Positions 18,446-27,321 of a stretch of 64,000 bases of DNA are shown here, one piece after another. A program made the position numbers and the translations under genes. This stretch comes from Chitinophagales bacterium (lineage in GTDB: Bacteria; Bacteroidota; Bacteroidia; Chitinophagales; UBA2359), in assembly GCA_020628375.1 (NCBI GenBank), contig JAHDFD010000015.1:21754-85753 (forward strand), given 5' to 3'. The notes under the pieces were generated by a model. That model was given only the letters and a program-made list of their open reading frames with translations. It searched no databases and was not told where the DNA came from. Each line of letters opens with the position of its first letter. Within the stretch, counting starts at the first letter, position 1.

Positions 18446-19993
18446 ATGAAGTATTTCTTTTATATATTGATTTTTATAACGTTTCAGTGCAATGGGCAGT
18501 GGTTGGTTGAGCAATCTAATGTGATTGGTGGAACGGGCGATGAAAACTTTAACGATGTTATTGAATTGAGTGATGGCTACTTAGCAGTGGGTTATACTAC
18601 TTCTTCCAATAATGGAGATATCGGAAATTTTTCTGAAGGAGCTTCAGACTTCTGGGTTGTTAGATTTGATTCAGATGGAAATATTATATGGGAAGAAAAT
18701 TTTGGAGGAATAGGAAATGATGTAGCGCACAGCGTTGTCCAAACCGCAAATAATGATTTCTGGGTTTTTGGTACTATTGATTCTTCAGGAAATAATATAG
18801 AGCATTACTTTGGTGAAATCGATGGATGGGGAATTAAGCTTAATGCAGATGGAGCCTTGCTAACACAACAAAGTTTTGGTGGAGATGGTGATGACCTTAT
18901 AAAAGGGGCGACTATCGACAATGAAGGGAATATTTATTTAGCAGGACAAACAAATTCTGGTGAAACTGTAAATGGTACAAACGACGCATGGATGTTTGTT
19001 ATTGATGATGATGGGAATATTCAATTGAGTCAATTATTTGGTGGTTCGAAGAAAGAAGGCTTTAATGATATAGTTTATAATGCTGAACAAAACCTAATTT
19101 ATGCAGGTGGATTTACGAATTCAGATGATGGAGATATAAGTGAACCACCAACATTGAATGATACTTGGTTATTAGCCATAGATGCTTCAACCTTAGACAT
19201 TTTTTGGGAAAAAACATGGGGTGGAAGTAGTGCTGAGATCATAAGTGATATTACTCAGCTTTCAGATGGTTCTGTTGCTTTTATTGGAGAAACCGGATCG
19301 GATGATATAACAGGTTATAAAGGGATTGTTGATGTTGTTGCCGGCGTTTATGATAAAGATGGAACTTTACAATGGGCGCGTGCTTATGGCGGAACAAGTA
19401 CAGAAACTTCAGCCGATATAGTAGAAAGTAGTAATGGACGGATAGCCTTGTTGGGATATTCTAATTCTATAGGTGCTGATGTTGGTTTTGGTTATCAGTC
19501 GTTCAATGTTTGGTTAAGTGAGGTGAATGCTGATAATGGTGATCTTCAGTTAAGTCAGTTATTGGGTGGAAACCGCTGGGATTTCGGTGCTTGTTTATTA
19601 CCATTGGTAAATAGTGCTTATTTTCTTTTAGCGAATACCGATTCTTTCGATGGAGATGTTACAGATGATGGGGATGGAAAGAAGAACAATTCTAAAGATG
19701 GGAATCATGATATATGGATTGCCAAACTGAATTCCGTTCCAACGAATAATAGTACACTCAATTCAAATGAAACAATAACAATTTTTCCTAACCCAAGTGA
19801 AGGAATATTTAATATTGAAACAGAACAAACTACTAAATATATTACGGTTTATGATTCAATGGGGAAATTATTATTCAATCAGAATAATTCAAGTACTATG
19901 CTCAATATGAGTGCTTATACTCAAGGTATTTATTATATTGAAATTCAAACATCTGAAACCGTTCATTTTGAAAAATTGATAAAGAAAAATTAA
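18446..19993 (+). CDS. Secreted beta-propeller-like protein with T9SS domain
   Basis: The ATG at 18446 is preferred to a TTG one codon earlier; 515 residues follow with signal peptide MKYFFYILIFITFQCNGQ. Six or more blade-like repeats share the pattern D-x-WVV(K/R)-F-D-x-DGNI-x-W-x-x-(N/T)-(F/W)-GG, for instance DFWVVRFDSDGNIIWEENFG and DTWLLAIDASTLDIFWEKTW. This is the repeat of Bacteroidota secreted propellers of unknown ligand. The C-terminal 80 residues form a T9SS type A sorting domain (ITIFPNPSEGIFNIETEQ ... VHFEKLIKKN). It is likely surface-displayed and may bind polymers or cations through its many Asp and Gly loops. No enzymatic motif is visible. Confidence 0.85.
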   Translation: MKYFFYILIFITFQCNGQWLVEQSNVIGGTGDENFNDVIELSDGYLAVGYTTSSNNGDIGNFSEGASDFWVVRFDSDGNIIWEENFGGIGNDVAHSVVQTANNDFWVFGTIDSSGNNIEHYFGEIDGWGIKLNADGALLTQQSFGGDGDDLIKGATIDNEGNIYLAGQTNSGETVNGTNDAWMFVIDDDGNIQLSQLFGGSKKEGFNDIVYNAEQNLIYAGGFTNSDDGDISEPPTLNDTWLLAIDASTLDIFWEKTWGGSSAEIISDITQLSDGSVAFIGETGSDDITGYKGIVDVVAGVYDKDGTLQWARAYGGTSTETSADIVESSNGRIALLGYSNSIGADVGFGYQSFNVWLSEVNADNGDLQLSQLLGGNRWDFGACLLPLVNSAYFLLANTDSFDGDVTDDGDGKKNNSKDGNHDIWIAKLNSVPTNNSTLNSNETITIFPNPSEGIFNIETEQTTKYITVYDSMGKLLFNQNNSSTMLNMSAYTQGIYYIEIQTSETVHFEKLIKKN

Positions 19994-20010
19994 GCTGAAA
20001 GCAAATGTGA

Positions 20011-20244
20011 AAGCTTTACGGTCAATTATATATGTCATCTGAAATAACATCAACAGATCAATCACCTATTACAATCAATAACGAGTGTCATGTTTTAAGC
20101 TCAATTCCTGACCAGTATGAACCATTGGGTAATACGATAGAAGCAAATGGCATAGTAAACCCCGAAACAGGTGTTATTACATTGAATTGGTCTAGTGGAT
20201 GGGGAATTAGTATATGTTACTCTGTGTTGCAAAGTTTGGTTTAA
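20011..20244 (+). pseudogene. Possible fragment of a secreted or lipoprotein beta domain
   Basis: A short frame (ATG at 20032, open from 20011) encodes SSEITSTDQSPITINNECHV, then GNTIEANGIVNPETGVITLNW. The alternation resembles the last strands of small beta-sandwich domains in Bacteroidota lipoproteins. A neighbouring frame from 19994 reads CESFTVNY before its stop, which would suit the strand just before it, so a frameshifted remnant is plausible. No signal peptide or start region is visible. The call is weak; a real 70-residue protein cannot be excluded. Confidence 0.33.
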
Positions 20245-20289
20245 AAAAACCTTCGTTAAAATGAAATGTTGAGATTTTTGCATAAAATA

Positions 20290-20321
20290 GAAAAACGCCC
20301 CAATTTCTGAAGAAAAAGGGG
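20290..20321 (-). terminator. Terminator for the secreted protein gene ending at 20329
   Basis: Hairpin with outer CCCC/GGGG and inner TTTCT/AGAAA stems separated by an AA/AA internal loop. On the minus strand it is followed by CGTTTTTCTATTTTA, and it starts 8 bases beyond the stop codon. Confidence 0.58.
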
Positions 20322-20328
20322 GAATATG

Positions 20329-22098
20329 TTAATGCCACACCAAAAATCTACCTTCAAACAACAGCTTTTCTCCATCAAAAATATGATATACATACACTCC
20401 ATTTTGCCAAGTACTTACATCTAAAGAACTTTGATTTTGAGCATTGAAACTCGCGTATTCCCTTCCAGCAATATCAAATACTTGAATATGAGTTGCTTGA
20501 AGATTTGAATTTTCATTTTCAAAGAAAATAGTTTCATTCGCAGGGTTGGGATAAGTTTTCCATTGGTTTTTATTTATAGCTGTTGTGTTGCTCGTTGGGT
20601 CATAAACAGTAATGGTATAAGCAATATTGGCTGATGTTCCTACTGAATCGGTGATACTGAAAATAAGTTCGTAAACCCCTAGATCATTACCATAAAACAT
20701 GCTTTCAAATTCTCCGTTAATGCCCTCTTCTAAATACTCGCTTGCTCCCTGCCAGCCAAATTCAATAATACCTTCGGTGATAGCTCCACCATAAGGAATA
20801 GGATTTAAGATCAAACTGTCCCCTAAAGTAATTGCATATTCATTCTGTTCAGAAAAAATAGATAAAGGCAAAGCTGTATTGCCTAAACTATCGGTTTTGA
20901 TTAGCCAGATGTCGCCGCGACGTGGAGCAGGAAAATAGGTAGTACCTACCAAAGCAAAGCCACCATCTGGCGTAGCAATAGCATCATAAATATACCCATC
21001 TCCACCACCAAGTGTTGGGTAAAACCGATCCCATAATAACTCGCCTTCTGAATTAAATTTACTTAGGAATGCATACTTAGGTTCATAGTTCCATTGGGAA
21101 GTGAATTCACCTGCCATAAATAAATTTCCATATTCATCTTCAAATATACCTACTCCAAAACATATATCAACTTCATCAATCGGATAGAATTTTTGCCATT
21201 CAGTTTCTTGATTAGCATCTATTTTCATAATCATTCTATCAAGTGCTTCATGCCCTGTTACATAAAAGACTTTTTCTTCGATCTTACTTTCAACTAAGTT
21301 TTGATAGCTAAAAACGCCTGTTTCAGTATAATTTTCTTGCCATATTAATTCTGATAAAGCTTGATCTACTATACATAAATTATTAGCAGGTAAAAGTCCG
21401 CCGCTATATTCTTTAAAAATAATTGCTAGAAACTCTTCATTCAGTCCAATTATACCAGATACTTCATCAAAAACACCTTCACCATCAATAAGCAGATAAT
21501 CTTCGGTAAATAAAGTGTCATTCCATTCAGTAATATTTATAGGGAATTTTGCAATGATTCCATGATTTTGGTTTAAACTATCAGGCTCGGTATTGCCTCT
21601 TATATACATAACATCATTACTTATCAACATTCCTCTTGGAGTGAATGGAATATCCCCAATTTTTAAATAGACTTCATTTGTCTGATAACTTTCTAAATTC
21701 AAATAGCTTATGAAGGGGGTAGAATAATCCTCATCTTCTCCGTGATTCGGATTTGTACTTACGTAAAGGTTTAATGCAAAACTATCAATAACTCCAACAT
21801 CCATATTATAAAAACTATATTGAGTGGAATCAGAGGCTGCTTTAACTGAATGTAGAAAATTTCCGTATTTGTCAAAGGTTGCAATAAATGAACTGTCGTA
21901 ATCTATTTCTGTATCTCTGTTAATATAACGACCTCCTATTATAAACTTATCATCTTCGTAAAAAACCGATACACCTCCTTCAGCATTTTCATTGAGCGTA
22001 TCTGCTCTCAAAGCTTTTTCGAAAACTTGTTGCCCACTTAGTACAGTAGGCAACAAGGTAATTATTATAAAGAGATATTTAATATGCCTTAAAATCAT
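20329..22098 (-). CDS. Secreted propeller-like protein with Ig-like and T9SS domains
   Basis: The 589-residue protein has a signal peptide (MILRHIKYLFIIITLLPTVLSGQ). Residues about 30-390 hold irregular propeller repeats ending in patterns such as GNLFMAGEFTS and GGFALVGTTYF, which recall delta-60-type repeats. About 400-500 is an Ig/PKD-like segment (YELIFSITDSVGTSANIAYTITV), and the end is a T9SS type A domain (WKTYPNPANETIFFENENSN ... GEKLLFEGRFLVWH). Its ATG overlaps the TGA of the upstream orphan T9SS fragment as ATGA, which shows it once followed another T9SS-protein gene in an operon. It probably acts at the cell surface; no ligand can be named. Confidence 0.83.
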   Translation of the reverse strand: MILRHIKYLFIIITLLPTVLSGQQVFEKALRADTLNENAEGGVSVFYEDDKFIIGGRYINRDTEIDYDSSFIATFDKYGNFLHSVKAASDSTQYSFYNMDVGVIDSFALNLYVSTNPNHGEDEDYSTPFISYLNLESYQTNEVYLKIGDIPFTPRGMLISNDVMYIRGNTEPDSLNQNHGIIAKFPINITEWNDTLFTEDYLLIDGEGVFDEVSGIIGLNEEFLAIIFKEYSGGLLPANNLCIVDQALSELIWQENYTETGVFSYQNLVESKIEEKVFYVTGHEALDRMIMKIDANQETEWQKFYPIDEVDICFGVGIFEDEYGNLFMAGEFTSQWNYEPKYAFLSKFNSEGELLWDRFYPTLGGGDGYIYDAIATPDGGFALVGTTYFPAPRRGDIWLIKTDSLGNTALPLSIFSEQNEYAITLGDSLILNPIPYGGAITEGIIEFGWQGASEYLEEGINGEFESMFYGNDLGVYELIFSITDSVGTSANIAYTITVYDPTSNTTAINKNQWKTYPNPANETIFFENENSNLQATHIQVFDIAGREYASFNAQNQSSLDVSTWQNGVYVYHIFDGEKLLFEGRFLVWH

Positions 22099-22337
22099 AA
22101 CTTTATCAATTTTCCATTTTGAGTACCATTATTCATTTTTATATTGTAATAGTAAGTTCCACATATCCATTTTTCGGTATCAATACTTTGATATGATTCT
22201 GGTGGTATCATTCCTTCAAAAACAATACGCCCCATTAAATCAAATATAGTTAAAGTTGCACTTTCAATATCAGTATTTTCTCTATTTAAATAGTTACTTA
22301 CAGGATTAGGGTAAATTTTAAAATTTTCCCCTGCAAC
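22095..22337 (-). pseudogene. Orphan T9SS C-terminal domain (5'-truncated gene)
   Basis: Reading the minus strand gives GENFKIYPNPVSNYLNRENT, then LTIFDLMGRIVFEGMIPPES and WICGTYYYNIKMNNG, ending LIKL and TGA at 22095. This is a complete T9SS type A sorting domain, but the frame has no usable start: just upstream it runs into a palindromic repeat (22329-22364) and then a stop codon. The N-terminal part of the host gene has been lost or displaced. The stop codon overlaps the next gene's start as ATGA, so the junction with 20329-22098 is ancestral. Confidence 0.85.
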
Positions 22338-22364
22338 GTCTCGCCTAAAGCGGACGTTCGCAGC
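22329..22364. repeat. Palindromic repeat copy 1 at the break of the T9SS gene
   Basis: CCCTGCAACGTCTCGC begins the copy, with an AACGTC ... GACGTT stem and CGC/GCG inside it, and CGCAGC ends it. A diverged second copy lies at 22544-22577. It sits exactly where the coding sequence of the orphan T9SS domain stops making sense. Confidence 0.6.
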
Positions 22365-22728
22365 TGCTTACATTTACTCATATAATTCATAGAAACTAAT
22401 ATCTTTTTAGTAAATTTAGGATAGATCAGTGTTAAATAATGGCTACTTGAACTTTATACAAGAATACACTTGAATTTTATCACTTTATACTTAGTTGTAA
22501 AGGACTTCCGTTATTTGAAATAACTAATTTTTTCTAACCTACTCCCTGCAGTGTCTCTCGTGGCAAACGTTCTCAGCTTGATAGCCTAACTAAATTTAAG
22601 CCAAAACGTATCGAACGTCCTATTGTTAAAAGCGAATTCGATTTTTGAAAATTTTTATTGACGATAGAGACGTTCTCGGGTATGGAATGTTTTGACAGAC
22701 TTATTTTTGGTTTAACCTCATATTCCAA
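22365..22728. other. Intergenic stretch with a diverged second repeat copy (22544-22577)
   Basis: No open frame of note is present. The only structure I see is a diverged repeat copy that starts CCCTGCAGTGTCTCTCG and ends CGTTCTCAGC. The remainder is AT-rich and looks like decayed DNA left of the GNAT gene. It may hold the promoter of the degraded T9SS operon. Confidence 0.55.
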
Positions 22729-23175
22729 TTAATTAAACAGACGCTTTTTAAAGCCAACACGGCTGCTCCCATCAGAATACCAATTTTTCATTTCAGTAAA
22801 AATATGATATCCCTGTTTTTTATAGAAGCCAGGCGCTTCGTAACCTGCTGTCCATGTCCAGATATTAGTAATGCCCACTGAAATATTCTTTGCTTCTATT
22901 GCTGAAAGTAGCCTTTTACCTAATCCCTGAGATCGGTATTCTTTCTCAACAAACAGATCTGTCAAATAAAACCATCCATTAAATTTATCATCATTCATAT
23001 AGGCTAAGCCAGAAGAACAGCCAACGAATTTACCTTTATCTACTGCTGTATAACTGAATCGGGATGAATGCTGAACTTTCGCGCCCATTTCAATTGTATG
23101 TTCATCAAAACCCTTATACATTCTATTCAGCTCTTCTTTTGTCATCTCACGATTAATAACATCAATTTGACTCAT
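22729..23175 (-). CDS. GNAT family N-acetyltransferase
   Basis: The 148-residue protein has the GNAT core: strands leading to FYLTDLFVEKEY, the acetyl-CoA pyrophosphate loop R81-S-Q-G-L-G86, a following helix (KRLLSAIEAK), and the late strand and helix GFYKKQGYHIF. It is cytoplasmic and complete for a small GNAT. The phosphotransferase-like gene 16 bases upstream is in the same orientation, so the two form an operon. A GNAT next to an aminoglycoside-phosphotransferase-fold kinase recalls drug- or small-molecule-modifying pairs, but neither protein resembles a named resistance enzyme closely enough to claim that. Substrate unknown. Confidence 0.9.
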   Translation of the reverse strand: MSQIDVINREMTKEELNRMYKGFDEHTIEMGAKVQHSSRFSYTAVDKGKFVGCSSGLAYMNDDKFNGWFYLTDLFVEKEYRSQGLGKRLLSAIEAKNISVGITNIWTWTAGYEAPGFYKKQGYHIFTEMKNWYSDGSSRVGFKKRLFN

Positions 23176-23191
23176 CTTGCTTTGATTGTAT

Positions 23192-23914
23192 TTATGATTT
23201 TAATACTTGTTCGATTTGATTCCTTTTCACTTTTATCCAATTAATGCTCTTTTGAATTCTGAAAACTGCTTTCTTTGAAAATTCAACATTATCTACATGC
23301 TTCCCATTAAGAATAATCTGGTTGCGAAAATTAAGTATTCTGTTTTGTTGTTTAAGTATAGCTGGAATAAATGCTTCCCTTTCATTAAGTTCATAAGTAT
23401 CTATTAAAGTAGAAATATCTCGAATTTGTTTTTCATCTGTATCTTCTGAAACTCCTAAATCCAAAAAAGTCCAAATGAAATAAGCTACATCATCTATTCT
23501 ATAACCAGGCGCACATTCATCAAAATCAATCACCCCAACCACATTATTGTTTTTGACAATTATATTCCATGGCGCAAAATCATTGTGGCAAATAGTTTCG
23601 TATTCTCCTACACTTTTATGTTCCGCCAAAAGATCATGAAAATTTTTGAGTATTTTAATAGATTCAATTTTTTGATTCAAACTTAAAGTAAATGTACGAG
23701 GCACTTCTCCAGCTATGTATGTAAGAATTTCTCTATCATTTTTATCAAACCCAATAAATTTTGGTGAATAGGCAAAGCTGTTTTTTTCTAGGTAAAGCAA
23801 GATACTATGAATGAATTTGTAGTTTGAAGATCTGGTTCTATGAACTTTATCGCCAATTTTTAATACACTTTCTGTACGCATACCTCCATTTAAAATCGTT
23901 GTTTCTTCCTTCAT
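23192..23914 (-). CDS. Aminoglycoside phosphotransferase (APH)-family kinase
   Basis: The 240-residue protein has the APH/choline kinase catalytic motifs: a Brenner-type loop H110-N-D112-F-A-P-W-N117 and the metal-binding D130-F-D132 in VVGVIDFDECAPGYRIDDVAYF. The nucleotide-binding N-lobe is short (about 20-75), with VHRTRSSNYKFIHSILLYL probably holding the lysine/arginine-containing strand and helix. The HND in place of the usual HGD is common in this family. It is cytoplasmic and should phosphorylate a small hydroxylated molecule with ATP. It heads the operon with the GNAT gene. The family also contains homoserine, choline and methylthioribose kinases, so antibiotic resistance should not be assumed. 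Confidence 0.88.
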   Translation of the reverse strand: MKEETTILNGGMRTESVLKIGDKVHRTRSSNYKFIHSILLYLEKNSFAYSPKFIGFDKNDREILTYIAGEVPRTFTLSLNQKIESIKILKNFHDLLAEHKSVGEYETICHNDFAPWNIIVKNNNVVGVIDFDECAPGYRIDDVAYFIWTFLDLGVSEDTDEKQIRDISTLIDTYELNEREAFIPAILKQQNRILNFRNQIILNGKHVDNVEFSKKAVFRIQKSINWIKVKRNQIEQVLKS

Positions 23915-23964
23915 TTAATTTACTCAAATGATCTTTGGATAGGGGAAATAAATATTCAATCATG

Positions 23965-26103
23965 CTATTTTAAAACCTCAACTTTCACCGTTTCAATCCC
24001 TTTGTTCGTTTCCATTTTTAGTAAATACATTCCAGCAGATAAAGAATTTGTAGATAGAACGATTTTACCCTGCTGTTTCTGTGCTAGAATAGTCTGTTTT
24101 ACGCCTTTTAAATCAAAAAGCTCTAAACTTTCTATTTCTGAATCAGTGTTTATAATAATATTATCGGAAGTCGGATTGGGATAGATAAAAATGTTTGTTT
24201 CACTCAGTAAATTTGTATTTGAAACCGTTTGATTCAAGGTATAATCCAATACAGAATCATCTGAAATATTAATAGTGTCAATTATGGTTTCTCCATTATA
24301 ATTAATCACGATTTCATATTCCCCTTTAAATGGTCTGAAGCTAGCTTCACCATTATTATTAGTGAGGTCTTGCTCTTCCGTCCACCATTCATCAAAAACT
24401 TTATCGAAAAAAGCCTGAGCTGCGGGTTTTTCTGTCCAATCCTCATTGAATAAAGTTCCGTTACCTACCCAATGTGTTTCGTCCCAAACGCCCCAAAACA
24501 TAAACATATCAACTTCTGGAATACTAAAGATCATAGTAATAAAGTCCGATAAATATTGAGCTGCCAGATCATCATCTATTCTTGGATCGATAATATCGTA
24601 TTCTGTAATTTTTAGTGGAACATTAAATTCATTCGCAAAGTCGGTTAATATATTTTCTACTTCATAAATCGAAGTTGGGAAATAGCGAATATGGGCTTGA
24701 AAACCTATACCGCCTAAATTTGCTCCGGCATCAATTGTTTCCTGAATTGTATTTTGTAAAAAGTCATAATCAGCACCTTTTGTTTGTTGTGAAGAAATGG
24801 TTACATAATCATTGATTACCTGAGGTTTGTCTGGTTCGTATGCTTCCAATTGATTCATAACTTCGGAGTAGAATTCTCTCCCTGTTACATAGCTGCCAAA
24901 ACCTGCAAAGGTGTTTTCAAAATCACGATTGGTCGTAGTTTCATTCAATACATCATATTCATCAAAAATATCCTGAAGTTCCGGATACGATAGAATAAAA
25001 TCGACCCAGTTCGTAGCTCTGTCTATGATGTACTGTGGGTCGTTGGCATTGGCTTCTATATCAAATGGACAATTTATCCAACCCGGCCATATCAAAGTGT
25101 GGTATCGAATTTTAAAGTCGTTGTCTTTCAACCAATTTACGGCATTTATTTTTTCTGGAATAGAAGTAATCCACCCTTCTTCCCAACCCGGCCATTTGAA
25201 AGAACTTCCGGGTGTTATCCAATTAAATTTATGTCCTGCACCGTCAAGATCCAATAGTTTATTTTCTAACTCTTGTTCAAAGTTTATATTATCAGCAATT
25301 CTATCTAAAGAAATGGCAGTCCCCCAGCCGAACTCATGTTCTAACATATTTATATTAATATCGGCATTAGAAATGGGCATGTTATTTACATCACTCACAT
25401 TAACCGTTAAGTCCGATTTTCTGAAATTTTCTATTCTTTCTGCTGCTTGTAATCGCCAGGGAGCATCAGCTTCGTATCCTTCATACTGATCATTATGAAC
25501 AATAAAGGGTAATTCTTCCAAAGCGTAATTATTGCCAAAATTCATAATATTCATGCCTGCAACTTCTATTTCCTGAACTTCCCATGCTAATTGAATACCG
25601 CATATAAATTCGTTAGCCTGATAGTTTTGGCTAGCGCTGAATGGAATGAGGTATTGTTGCCATTCATTTTGAAGATGGAGTGTTAAAGATTCTTCAAAAG
25701 ATGAGTTATCTTCCGCATGTGCGAAAATAGTTACCTTGCCCAGATCATTTACATTATTTGTTTTTCTCAGATTCAGAATCAACAAACAAACATCATTTTG
25801 CTGAATAGGGTTTTGATTACTCATTCCCCAGCCACTATTGAACCAATAATCTCCTTCTACTTCGTTTAGTATATTGTTAACCTGCGAGAAAGCCTGATCG
25901 TTGATAGTGAGTGGAATGATATCTACAGCACCATAGCTGTAAGCTTCTTCTAAGTTCTGTGTTTCAGTATTGAAAAATACCCATTCTCCATTTTCAAGCC
26001 CATATTCAGAAGCAAGCATTTGCTCTATGCTTAAGTGATAGCTGTCTTGGGCATAGGTGAAAAGGGAGGTTATTAGTAATATTAAAGTAAAAGAGTATTT
26101 CAT
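23965..26103 (-). CDS. Secreted GH10 endo-1,4-beta-xylanase with T9SS domain
   Basis: The 712-residue protein has a signal peptide (MKYSFTLILLITSLFTYAQ). Residues about 25-215 form a beta-rich region with a CBM-like sandwich (WQQYLIPFSASQNYQANEFI). The GH10 barrel spans about 225-565: LEHEFGWGTAIS, the conserved RYHTLIWPGW (333-342), the acid/base E388 in DVLNET, the GIGFQAHI strand, and the nucleophile E501 in LKITEYDI, then FMFWGVWD. Both catalytic glutamates are therefore present. The end is a T9SS type A sorting domain (FIYPNPTSDNIIINTDSEIE ... KVEVLK). It should hydrolyse xylan or a related beta-1,4-glycan outside the cell. No other glycan genes adjoin it, so it is not part of a visible polysaccharide utilisation locus. 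Confidence 0.95.
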   Translation of the reverse strand: MKYSFTLILLITSLFTYAQDSYHLSIEQMLASEYGLENGEWVFFNTETQNLEEAYSYGAVDIIPLTINDQAFSQVNNILNEVEGDYWFNSGWGMSNQNPIQQNDVCLLILNLRKTNNVNDLGKVTIFAHAEDNSSFEESLTLHLQNEWQQYLIPFSASQNYQANEFICGIQLAWEVQEIEVAGMNIMNFGNNYALEELPFIVHNDQYEGYEADAPWRLQAAERIENFRKSDLTVNVSDVNNMPISNADININMLEHEFGWGTAISLDRIADNINFEQELENKLLDLDGAGHKFNWITPGSSFKWPGWEEGWITSIPEKINAVNWLKDNDFKIRYHTLIWPGWINCPFDIEANANDPQYIIDRATNWVDFILSYPELQDIFDEYDVLNETTTNRDFENTFAGFGSYVTGREFYSEVMNQLEAYEPDKPQVINDYVTISSQQTKGADYDFLQNTIQETIDAGANLGGIGFQAHIRYFPTSIYEVENILTDFANEFNVPLKITEYDIIDPRIDDDLAAQYLSDFITMIFSIPEVDMFMFWGVWDETHWVGNGTLFNEDWTEKPAAQAFFDKVFDEWWTEEQDLTNNNGEASFRPFKGEYEIVINYNGETIIDTINISDDSVLDYTLNQTVSNTNLLSETNIFIYPNPTSDNIIINTDSEIESLELFDLKGVKQTILAQKQQGKIVLSTNSLSAGMYLLKMETNKGIETVKVEVLK

Positions 26104-26319
26104 GCAAAATATAGTTAACTATCAATGAATCAAAAAGTATTGTAATTGTGATTTGAGTTAAATATAAATATAATATAGCATAGAAGCTAATTCTTGTAGC
26201 GTTTATTGCATAAGTGAATAATTTGATTTTTGGAAAGCATGTTTTAATAGCGTTGTGCGAAAATTTTACTGATAATCAGTTAGTTATGTTTTTTTGTTGC
26301 AAGTTTTTTCTTCAAAAAC

Positions 26320-26350
26320 TTGATTTACGTAGCTAAAGTTTCTACATTTG
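26320..26350 (+). promoter_or_regulatory. Promoter of the rplM ribosomal operon
   Basis: TTG at 26320-26322 and TACATTTG at 26343-26350 are separated by 20 bases, matching the Bacteroidota -33/-7 consensus. Transcription should begin just downstream, near 26355, leaving a leader of about 60 bases before the GTG start of rplM. Confidence 0.8.
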
Positions 26351-26416
26351 CACTCCCTTAGCCGCTTTTTAGGTTATACAGGGATTGAAATAAAAGAAAA
26401 TAAAAGCGAAAATATC

Positions 26417-26875
26417 GTGAGTAAATTAAGTTACAAAACCAAATCGGCACGCAAAGAAGATTACGTAGATTCACGTGATTGGTTCATTGTTGATGCTACA
26501 AATTTAACGGTTGGACGCTTAGCTTCGGAAATTGCCAAAATATTACGTGGCAAGCACAAACCGAGCTATACGCCACACATCGACACCGGAGATTGCATTA
26601 TCGTTATCAATGCTGAGAAAGTTGTATTTACCGGAAACAAAATGAATGCGAAAGAATACGTTCGTTATTCTGGGTATCCGGGTGGACAGCGTAAAGCTAC
26701 ACCGCGTGATCTAATCGAAAAGAAGCCGATCGCTATTTTAGAAAATGCTGTTCGTGGAATGTTGCCTAAAAATCGTTTAGGACGTGCTATGTTCAGAAAA
26801 TTAAAAGTGTATGCTGGTACAGATCACCCGCATGAAGCACAAAACCCACAAGAATTAAAATTCGTTAATATATGA
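26417..26875 (+). CDS. rplM: 50S ribosomal protein L13
   Basis: I choose the GTG at 26417: it gives [20 protein letters not shown], the usual Bacteroidota L13 beginning, and 152 residues. The longer frame from 26348 would start inside the -7 promoter element, so it cannot be right. Typical L13 motifs follow: [38 protein letters not shown] and the [19 protein letters not shown] block. It binds 23S rRNA and starts large-subunit assembly. Its TGA overlaps the rpsI start as ATGA. It leads the rplM-rpsI-rpsB transcription unit common in Bacteroidota. Confidence 0.97.
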   Translation: MSKLSYKTKSARKEDYVDSRDWFIVDATNLTVGRLASEIAKILRGKHKPSYTPHIDTGDCIIVINAEKVVFTGNKMNAKEYVRYSGYPGGQRKATPRDLIEKKPIAILENAVRGMLPKNRLGRAMFRKLKVYAGTDHPHEAQNPQELKFVNI

Positions 26876-27264
26876 GCTGGATCAATGCAGTAGGTCGCCG
26901 TAAATCGGCAATAGCGCGTGTTTTCCTTAAGCCGGGAAGCGGACAAATTACCGTTAATAAACGCGATTACAAAGATTATTTTTCGATAGCTGTTCATCAA
27001 TTAGCATTAACAGAGCCTTTAAGAATCCTTGAATCTGAAGATCGCTATGATATTAAGATCAATGTTAAAGGTGGAGGTGTTAAAGGACAAGCGGAAGCGG
27101 TTCGTTTAGGAATTGCTCGTGCTTTGGTGAAAGAGAACGAAGAAGTGAAACCAACTTTAAAAGAAGCAAACGGTAGCATTATGACTCGTGATGCTCGTGT
27201 TGTTGAACGTAAGAAGCCAGGTTTACGTAAAGCACGTAAACGTAAGCAGTTCAGTAAACGTTAA
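26872..27264 (+). CDS. rpsI: 30S ribosomal protein S9
   Basis: The 130-residue protein has S9 signatures: [17 protein letters not shown] at the N-terminus, [19 protein letters not shown] in the centre and the basic tail [14 protein letters not shown], whose terminal KR reaches the ribosomal P site. The start overlaps the rplM stop by four bases (ATGA), so translation is coupled. Length is normal for the family. Nothing unusual is seen. Confidence 0.98.
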   Translation: MSWINAVGRRKSAIARVFLKPGSGQITVNKRDYKDYFSIAVHQLALTEPLRILESEDRYDIKINVKGGGVKGQAEAVRLGIARALVKENEEVKPTLKEANGSIMTRDARVVERKKPGLRKARKRKQFSKR

Positions 27265-27321
27265 TCATTGCTTCAATAAGCATTGCTTATTAATTTTTGT
27301 AATTCTAAAGAAAACAATAAC

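Noticed and set aside
20032..20244. Independent small protein of 70 residues
   Set aside because: Kept only as a probable gene fragment: no signal peptide, and upstream coding-like sequence is in another frame.
23192..23914. Antibiotic resistance kinase
   Set aside because: APH fold is clear, but no feature ties it to a named resistance enzyme; many family members have metabolic substrates.
25025..25489. 154-residue plus-strand frame opposite the xylanase gene
   Set aside because: It lies wholly antisense to the GH10 catalytic domain and shows no domain or start signal.
26348..26416. Longer N-terminus for L13 starting at 26348
   Set aside because: The codon is TTG inside the -7 promoter element, and the added residues are not found in L13.
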